5,827 bases of DNA from JACZWL01 sp046756445 (lineage in GTDB: Bacteria; Pseudomonadota; Gammaproteobacteria; Steroidobacterales; Woeseiaceae). The position numbers and the translations under genes were made by a program. The stretch is taken from positions 1-5,827 of the forward strand of contig JBHHWI010000143.1 of NCBI GenBank assembly GCA_046756445.1, read 5' to 3'. Positions 5,822 through 5,827 of this stretch are shown piece by piece. The notes beneath the pieces were generated by a model, which was given only the letters and a program-made list of their open reading frames with translations, was not told the DNA's origin and did no database searches. The stretch's first letter is position 1. Each line of letters opens with the position of its first letter.

Positions 5822-5827
5822 CAGAGG

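Overview
The window looks like a chromosomal segment of a moderately GC-rich Gram-negative bacterium, most likely a proteobacterium. The clues are one Tat-lipoprotein signal and one Sec signal peptide on neighbouring genes, an MttB-superfamily methyltransferase of the type common in marine and soil proteobacteria, and an AbrB/Doc addiction module. Assignment below phylum is guesswork. No tRNA, rRNA, CRISPR array or insertion sequence is visible.

Left edge (1-625, minus): the first 208 codons of an MttB-type (trimethylamine/quaternary-amine:corrinoid) methyltransferase, cut off by the window edge. A 267-base gap then leads to a rightward two-gene toxin-antitoxin module (893-1522): an AbrB-fold antitoxin of the 'Doc partner' type and a Doc/Fic-fold toxin. 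A strong sigma70 promoter overlaps an AT-rich repeat that probably serves as the autoregulatory operator.

Middle and right (1649-5542, minus): a compact three-gene operon transcribed leftward. The order is a cytosolic P-loop protein of the cyclic-2,3-diphosphoglycerate-synthase family (COG2403), an exported amidase-signature enzyme with a Tat signal and lipobox, and a Sec-exported DUF4438 protein. The intergenic gaps are only 8 and 4 bases, so the genes are probably translationally coupled. The substrate is unknown. The arrangement suggests a periplasmic amide hydrolysis step (amidase plus DUF4438) linked to a cytosolic nucleotide-dependent enzyme. An upstream leader carries a strong GC hairpin.

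Right edge (5705-5827): a sigma70-like promoter with a perfect TTGACA box and a 9-base tandem repeat inside it, then a Shine-Dalgarno sequence six bases from the window end. These imply a divergent gene starting just outside the window.

The most promising system is the COG2403 / exported amidase / exported DUF4438 operon, possibly linked functionally to the MttB-type methyltransferase on the other side of the toxin-antitoxin module. That link is inference from position only.
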